DNA from: Parachlamydiaceae bacterium
Lineage (GTDB): Bacteria > Chlamydiota > Chlamydiia > Chlamydiales > Parachlamydiaceae
Assembly: GCA_003164155.1 (NCBI GenBank)
Contig: PLSG01000373.1
Coordinates: 1 to 10,318 of the forward strand
Length of the DNA: 10,318 nucleotides
Reading direction: 5' to 3'
Positions within the stretch are counted from its first letter, which is position 1. Each line of letters starts with the position of its first letter. A program made the translations under genes and the position numbers. The notes beneath the pieces were generated by a model, which saw only the letters and a list, made by a program, of their open reading frames with translations, ran no database searches and had not been told where the DNA came from. This document shows positions 7,086 through 10,318 of this stretch, piece by piece.

Positions 7086-7472
7086 TCAAGAATCAAGTAA
7101 AAGATAATTTCTTGCGACTCTCGTAATTCTATTCACATATCTGTATATCTTATCTTTTTCTGTTTCATCCGTTGTAATCCCATTGATCTCTTTTGTGAGT
7201 AATTCAGCTAAATTCTCGTATTTAGGTTTATTTCCATTGCAAAGGTATCCCATCTGCATGCATATATCGCTTATTTTTGATGTGAGGACTGCTTTGTATT
7301 TTAATACATCACAACAATATAATTGTGAATTAATCTCATCAGCTGCATAACCTCTACATCCTTCTATGGCTGATAAATCCTTGGTCTTTGAAAGAATACT
7401 TTCTTTTTTTTCTTCATCACGAATTAGAGTGGCGGGACTTGTGCCTGCTCCGCTGCCTACGACTGAGCTCAT
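7086..7472 (-). CDS. hypothetical Tn3 passenger protein (128 aa)
   Basis: I do not recognise this protein. The ATG at 7472-7470 is preceded by a GAGG at a distance of 5 nt, and the frame is intact. Residues 1-24 are rich in Ser, Gly and Thr (MSSVVGSGAGTSPATLIRDE) and look flexible. The rest looks helical and soluble, with five cysteines including a CC pair (SQLYCCDVLKY), the stretch GYLCNGNKPKYENLAELLTK and a basic C-terminal part (YRYVNRITRVARNYLL). No membrane segment or signal peptide can be seen. It lies wholly inside the transposon, convergent with tnpR and 32 bp from it, where Tn3 elements carry cargo such as resistance or toxin-antitoxin genes. No partner gene is present. The flexible N-terminus would suit a type III secretion substrate, but that is speculation. 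Confidence 0.7.
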   Translation of the reverse strand: MSSVVGSGAGTSPATLIRDEEKKESILSKTKDLSAIEGCRGYAADEINSQLYCCDVLKYKAVLTSKISDICMQMGYLCNGNKPKYENLAELLTKEINGITTDETEKDKIYRYVNRITRVARNYLLLDS

Positions 7473-7613
7473 AATACCTCGTTGTTTTTATTTAACAGAA
7501 TTCAAGTAATTTCACTACTAATACAAATTACTGTAACATGTAAGATGAATTATATGCGAGGTGGTATATTCAATTTACAAGCTTTTTTTGTAATCCGCCA
7601 AGCAGTGTTGAGA
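7473..7613. other. upstream region of the passenger gene, inside the transposon
   Basis: AT-rich and non-coding. It should hold the minus-strand promoter of the passenger gene, although no convincing -35/-10 pair stands out. At 7481-7498 the plus strand resembles the leader of U-box gene C at 7736-7755 (GTTG, a T tract, ATTTAACAG). A short A/T-rich pairing, TTACAA with TTGTAA, is present around 7575-7593. Confidence 0.35.
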
Positions 7614-7652
7614 CCTTAACCCGGTTTTCTGTTCCTTTGCGCCCTAGACCCC
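7614..7652 (-). repeat. right terminal inverted repeat of the Tn3 transposon
   Basis: The reverse complement starts GGGGTCTAGGGCGC and ends GGGTTAAGG, matching 3306-3344 at 38 of 39 positions. GGGGTC is the commonest Tn3-family terminus, so the single change is in the left copy. Confidence 0.95.
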
Positions 7653-7657
7653 TGAAT
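7653..7657. repeat. target-site duplication of the Tn3 transposon, right copy (TGAAT)
   Basis: TGAAT directly follows the right inverted repeat and matches the five bases before the left one at 3301-3305. Confidence 0.92.
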
Positions 7658-7664
7658 AGATTAA

Positions 7665-7763
7665 AATCCACTCACCTAAAATTCACAAGTCATCCAAAAA
7701 TAAAATTTCTCAAAAATTAAGGAATTCATTATCCTGTTGTTTTTTTATTTAACAGGAGGTCAT
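7665..7763 (+). promoter_or_regulatory. promoter/leader of the U-box operon (gene C and partner)
   Basis: Aligned with 628-723. It shares TTCACAAG, AAGGAATTC (7719-7727), TATCCT (7730-7735) at the position of TATACT in copy B, a T tract and ATTTAACAGGAGG. The palindrome that is perfect upstream of B is broken here. AGGAGG at 7754-7759 lies 4 nt before the ATG. The Tn3 right end is only 12 bp upstream of this block, so transcription from the transposon side or loss of distal sites could alter expression. Confidence 0.5.
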
Positions 7764-8816
7764 ATGAGTGGATTGAGTAGTATAGTAAACACATTGACAA
7801 TGGCTTGCAAAGGATTACAATTAGTTTTAGATGCCTCTGATTTATCTACAGGAGTCGTTGAATGTCTGGAAAACAATCCAGAGGGAAGTTTACCCATAGC
7901 AAAAGTTATTTCAGGAGCAACAAGGTTGGTATTTAGCGGCATGGAAGTAGGAGCAAAACTAGGTAATGCTTCAAATCAAACGATGAGCGGACTGAAGATA
8001 GGGGAAATGATAGCATTCTCAACAATCGTTGTACCAATGGAAGCAGCTGTAGCGATAGAGGATGTCAGTCATGGTAAAATAAACGGCATTCAATGCATAG
8101 CCAAAGTCATCGCACCTATGGTTAGCATTGGTCGTGCAGGTGTTGAGCAGTCAATTTATATAGAAAGACACTACCTAGGACTAAGCTCCGAAGAACTTGC
8201 GAAAGAAAGGCGATATGTCCCTAAGCCTGGAACCAATCCAGAAAAGCCAGAATTTGAAGAAAAACCTGTTATTGTAGATGAATGCAAGGAAAATTTAAGG
8301 AAATCAGAAAAAGCTTTCCCTCTTGTTTCCACAGTTGAATCGGCATTGCGTGCTAGCACGCTCAACAAGACTATTGCCCTCTATCAACAATTAGCACGAA
8401 GCTTGCTCAGACCTACACCAGAAGATCCATTTAATTTACTCCAATTCCGAGATATTCCTACAGAGCTTCATGATGATATTGTTTTTAATCGATACAAATG
8501 CCCCTTAACTTTAGCACCTGTTCGCGATCCTGTCGGAGATCCAACGCTAACTGATTCTGCGGGCCGTTTAACGAACTCTGTCTTTGAACGTCATGTCATG
8601 GTAACTTGGATAAGACAAAAAGGCACCTCTCCAAATACAAGAAAACGGCTAGCCATACATCAACTTGTTCAAAAACCCCATTTGCGCGCATTAATTGATC
8701 ATCGCTTACAGTTTCATTCTGATCGACTGAGAGCCTTTGCGGCAATACCGGTAATAGGAAATCCTCCAAGTCCTGTATTGGCTGCTTCAGCTCTCGCTGA
8801 AACTCCAAATCTTTAG
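7764..8816 (+). CDS. U-box domain protein, copy C (350 aa), first gene of a two-gene operon
   Basis: Probable eukaryote-like ubiquitin-ligase effector. Residues 1-150 are helical with small-residue stretches (AKVISGATRLVFSGMEVGAK, GEMIAFSTIVVPMEAAVAIE). Residues 241-322 form the U-box: C246-P-L-T, RDPVGDP 254-260, VFERHVMVTWI ending near W282, SPNTRKRL, then HLRALI. The protein ends soon after, at SALAETPNL. The start is the ATG at 7764, 4 nt after AGGAGG; a TTG at 7737 is in frame but would translate through the Shine-Dalgarno. It is a close paralogue of residues 1-350 of the gene at 724, with a gap of four residues at about 216-220. The partner gene follows after 19 bp, indicating co-transcription. 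The U-box fold is seen in the motifs; host targeting is inferred from what such domains do in intracellular bacteria. Confidence 0.85.
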   Translation: MSGLSSIVNTLTMACKGLQLVLDASDLSTGVVECLENNPEGSLPIAKVISGATRLVFSGMEVGAKLGNASNQTMSGLKIGEMIAFSTIVVPMEAAVAIEDVSHGKINGIQCIAKVIAPMVSIGRAGVEQSIYIERHYLGLSSEELAKERRYVPKPGTNPEKPEFEEKPVIVDECKENLRKSEKAFPLVSTVESALRASTLNKTIALYQQLARSLLRPTPEDPFNLLQFRDIPTELHDDIVFNRYKCPLTLAPVRDPVGDPTLTDSAGRLTNSVFERHVMVTWIRQKGTSPNTRKRLAIHQLVQKPHLRALIDHRLQFHSDRLRAFAAIPVIGNPPSPVLAASALAETPNL

Positions 8817-8835
8817 GAATAAGGTCAGGACAACT

Positions 8836-10002
8836 ATGGCATGGGTAGCTTTCAGTTATATTTTTAAAGGTGTTCAAATTATTAGTTCGGGATACATAGC
8901 CTATAGTGTCTCAAAAGATCCAGCTGCAACAATTGCAAACAAAATAATGGCTACATTGCAGATAGCCTTTTCCGGAGCCCAAATAGGATGTCTTGCTATT
9001 CGCAATATTTCCTGGGTTTCTCCTGGATTTCGATTGGGAGCTTCCATAGCAACTGGAGCTTTGGACGTTACGCAAACAGGGGTTCGCATTTATTCTTCTA
9101 TATCCGAAAAGGGAGAAAAATGGACAAACATAGATTCAGTTAAGGCAATTGCCCAAGGGGTAGGTATCCTTTGTTTTCGTGTCAGCGATGTTGCTGAGGC
9201 TGCACGTGGATTATCCTTTTACACGAACCACTTGGAGTCCTGTGAACGACTGTTAAAGATTGCCGAAACAACAAGGAATCTTGCTATGGGAACCTCAGGT
9301 CTCATATCCATTCATTCCTCTGTAATTGTGCAACAGCTCCTAACCAAACGTAAAGTAGAAAAAAAAATTTGCAAACAAAATTCTAAAGAAATTGCAGCTA
9401 TAGTGCCGTTGCGTATAGGGACTGCAGCATCAGCTAGAGAGATTTTTAGAGAAAGAGATAGTAAGGAGGAAGCCGAGATCAAAACGACTGCTTCTACACC
9501 GTCCAAACAAGATCTAAGTGATGTCGAAGATCTGCTGCGTTTTGAAGAAAGACTCGGAGATCTGTCTCGAATCCCAGACTTCATTGCTGATGATCCTCTA
9601 TTAGCCATTTACCGTTGCCCAATTGCTAAATGGCCTATCCGATTTGCGTTTCTTCCTAAACTATCTGACGAACAACTTTCCAAAAATCGATCGTTAGCAA
9701 AGCTAGCATATGATAAGGTAGAAGCTGAAAAATGGATCAAAGAACGTCCAAGAGAAGCTCCTCCTGGATGGCCTGTCTCATTGCTGCCATTACCTATGAA
9801 AAGTGGCTATTTTGTGACTAACTTATATAAGCAAGATGCAATCGATAGCACTCTAAAAATAATTATTAAAGAACTCAGAAAAGATTGTTTAGAAGCAGCG
9901 GCCAAGGAAAGTTTATCAAGTTCAAGTAGTTCGTCTAGTTCAAGCAATTCTATGGTCAGGGATGTTGCACAAAGATATAATTTGAAAAGACATGGGGTGT
10001 AA
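8836..10002 (+). CDS. partner protein with degenerate U-box-like segment (388 aa)
   Basis: No named family recognised, but the layout repeats that of its neighbour. Residues 1-150 are helical and rich in small residues (IAFSGAQIGCLAIRN, GFRLGASIATGALDVTQTG), weakly resembling the same part of the U-box proteins (FSGMEVGAKLG). Charged, probably coiled-coil stretches follow (about 170-245). Residues 255-345 look like a worn U-box: LAIYRCPIAKWPIRF (C261-P-I), then DKVEAEKWIKERP in the place of the helix with the conserved Trp (W300), then SLLPLP and a closing helix DAIDSTLKIIIKEL. The RDPV motif is missing. Ten serines in a row (361-370), coded by mixed codons, precede a basic tail, YNLKRHG. The gene starts 19 bp after gene C, with a GGA 5 nt before the ATG. 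A decayed copy of it is at 95-402. It may pair with, or modulate, the U-box protein; this is inferred. Confidence 0.75.
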   Translation: MAWVAFSYIFKGVQIISSGYIAYSVSKDPAATIANKIMATLQIAFSGAQIGCLAIRNISWVSPGFRLGASIATGALDVTQTGVRIYSSISEKGEKWTNIDSVKAIAQGVGILCFRVSDVAEAARGLSFYTNHLESCERLLKIAETTRNLAMGTSGLISIHSSVIVQQLLTKRKVEKKICKQNSKEIAAIVPLRIGTAASAREIFRERDSKEEAEIKTTASTPSKQDLSDVEDLLRFEERLGDLSRIPDFIADDPLLAIYRCPIAKWPIRFAFLPKLSDEQLSKNRSLAKLAYDKVEAEKWIKERPREAPPGWPVSLLPLPMKSGYFVTNLYKQDAIDSTLKIIIKELRKDCLEAAAKESLSSSSSSSSSSNSMVRDVAQRYNLKRHGV

Positions 10003-10033
10003 ATGTCATTATGTTATCCTTAACAAAGGAGAG

Positions 10034-10239
10034 ATGGATGGAGATACCTCTAAATCCGGGGTGGAAAAGCTATTCACATAGTCATGGCATTTACAGCAAA
10101 AAATAAGCTAATACTTGGGCAGTTGGCTACAGATGCGAAGTCAAATGAAATAACAGCTTTACCATTATTGTTGAATATGCTTGATATCCAAGGATCCACG
10201 ATTACCATAGATGCAGCAGGATGCCAAAAGAATTTCGCT
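10034..10239 (+). pseudogene. internal fragment of an ISAs1-family transposase
   Basis: The frame ending at 10239 reads KAIHIVMAFTAKNKLILGQ and continues with SNEITALPLLLNMLDIQGST and TIDAAGCQKNFA. This is the conserved region around the second catalytic Asp of ISAs1-type (H-repeat) DDE transposases. Upstream, MDGDTSKSG in another frame corresponds to the family's DGKTLRGS, so a frameshift lies near 10060. Both ends are missing: only about 70 of the roughly 370 residues remain, and the match stops exactly where the hairpin at 10241 begins. The purine-rich AAGGAG before the ATG at 10034 is fortuitous. The fragment follows the partner gene by about 30 bp. Confidence 0.8.
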
Positions 10240-10240
10240 T

Positions 10241-10313
10241 ACCCAAGTTGCTAGTCCATGCCGCCTATATCCGGTTCCTCCGGATTTAGGCGGCATGGAC
10301 TAGCAACTTGGGT
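10241..10313. repeat. 73-bp near-perfect hairpin element in the ISAs1 remnant
   Basis: Bases 10241-10274 pair with 10280-10313, 33 of 34 positions matching (the mismatch is T10268/T10286), around the loop TTCCT. The outer arms begin ACCCAAGTTGC and end GCAACTTGGGT. If the element is taken as 10242-10312 it is flanked by TTA on both sides, a possible 3-bp target duplication, or TA if shorter. It interrupts the ISAs1 reading frame after GCQKNFA. No T run follows, so a plain terminator is unlikely. It shares no sequence with the foldback at 429-548. The right flank runs to the window edge, so I cannot test whether the transposase resumes. Confidence 0.8.
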
Positions 10314-10318
10314 TAATA

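Larger units (their letters stand above)
3306..7652. mobile_element. complete Tn3-family transposon, 4347 bp
   Basis: The element is bounded by 39-bp terminal inverted repeats that start GGGGT (38 of 39 positions match) and flanked by a 5-bp TGAAT duplication. Inside are tnpA (minus), a candidate res region, tnpR (plus) and a single passenger gene (minus). The tnpA stop codon lies inside the left inverted repeat. All parts needed for replicative transposition and cointegrate resolution appear intact, so the element looks recent and potentially active. It landed between the IS21 remnant and the leader of U-box gene C, about 10 bp upstream of the block conserved with gene B. Confidence 0.95.

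Noticed and set aside
7737..7763. Upstream TTG start of U-box gene C
   Set aside because: It would run through the T tract and the AGGAGG site. The ATG at 7764 matches the start of copy B at 724.
8596..8877. Antisense frames over the U-box and partner genes (also 645-938, 1583-1840, 8171-8368 and 9312-9608)
   Set aside because: They recur at the same places in copies B and C only because the sense strands are paralogous.
10034..10078. ATG with AAGGAG upstream as the start of a small gene
   Set aside because: The frame ends after 15 codons and aligns with the internal DGKTLRGS region of an ISAs1 transposase, so it is part of the remnant.
1..10318. CRISPR arrays, tRNA and rRNA genes
   Set aside because: I found no regularly spaced direct repeats and no tRNA- or rRNA-like sequence on either strand by eye.

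Overview
The window is a repeat-rich accessory region, most likely from an amoeba-associated member of the Chlamydiota (Parachlamydiales). The reasons are the AT-rich genes for eukaryote-like U-box proteins, a C-terminal module that I recall from memory as recurrent in Parachlamydiaceae-type genomes, and the many dead or living insertion elements. The taxonomic call is an inference. No housekeeping gene is present to fix it.

Layout from left to right. (1) 1-75 is the 3' end of a U-box protein gene (copy A). It is followed by a decayed copy (95-about 402, probably to about 588) of the gene that sits second in the intact operon. A 120-bp perfect-arm foldback element (429-548) sits inside this dead gene. 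(2) 724-2589 is U-box gene copy B (621 aa). Its N-terminal half matches copy C, but from about residue 350 it carries a different C-terminal module. (3) 2775-3203 is the 5' end of a dead IS21-family istA on the minus strand, with its terminal repeats. (4) 3306-7652 is a complete, apparently functional Tn3-family transposon. It has 39-bp inverted repeats (38/39 matching), a TGAAT target duplication, tnpA with all three DDE residues, a divergent serine resolvase tnpR, a candidate res site between them, and one unknown 128-aa passenger gene. (5) 7764-10002 is an intact two-gene operon: U-box gene copy C (350 aa), then after 19 bp a 388-aa protein with the same layout and a degenerate U-box-like segment. 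(6) 10034-10313 is an ISAs1-family transposase remnant cut off by a second, unrelated long hairpin.

The window can be read as three copies of one promoter / U-box / partner cassette at different stages. Copy A has an intact U-box tail and a dead partner. Copy B has a swapped C-terminus and no partner. Copy C plus its partner is complete. By analogy with other bacterial U-box proteins, these would be secreted ubiquitin-ligase-type effectors that act in a eukaryotic host cell. Mobile elements fill the spaces between the copies. The parts worth a second look are the cassette family itself, the domain-swap junction that is 50 bp identical in all three copies, the degenerate U-box partner, the two foldback elements and the transposon passenger gene.
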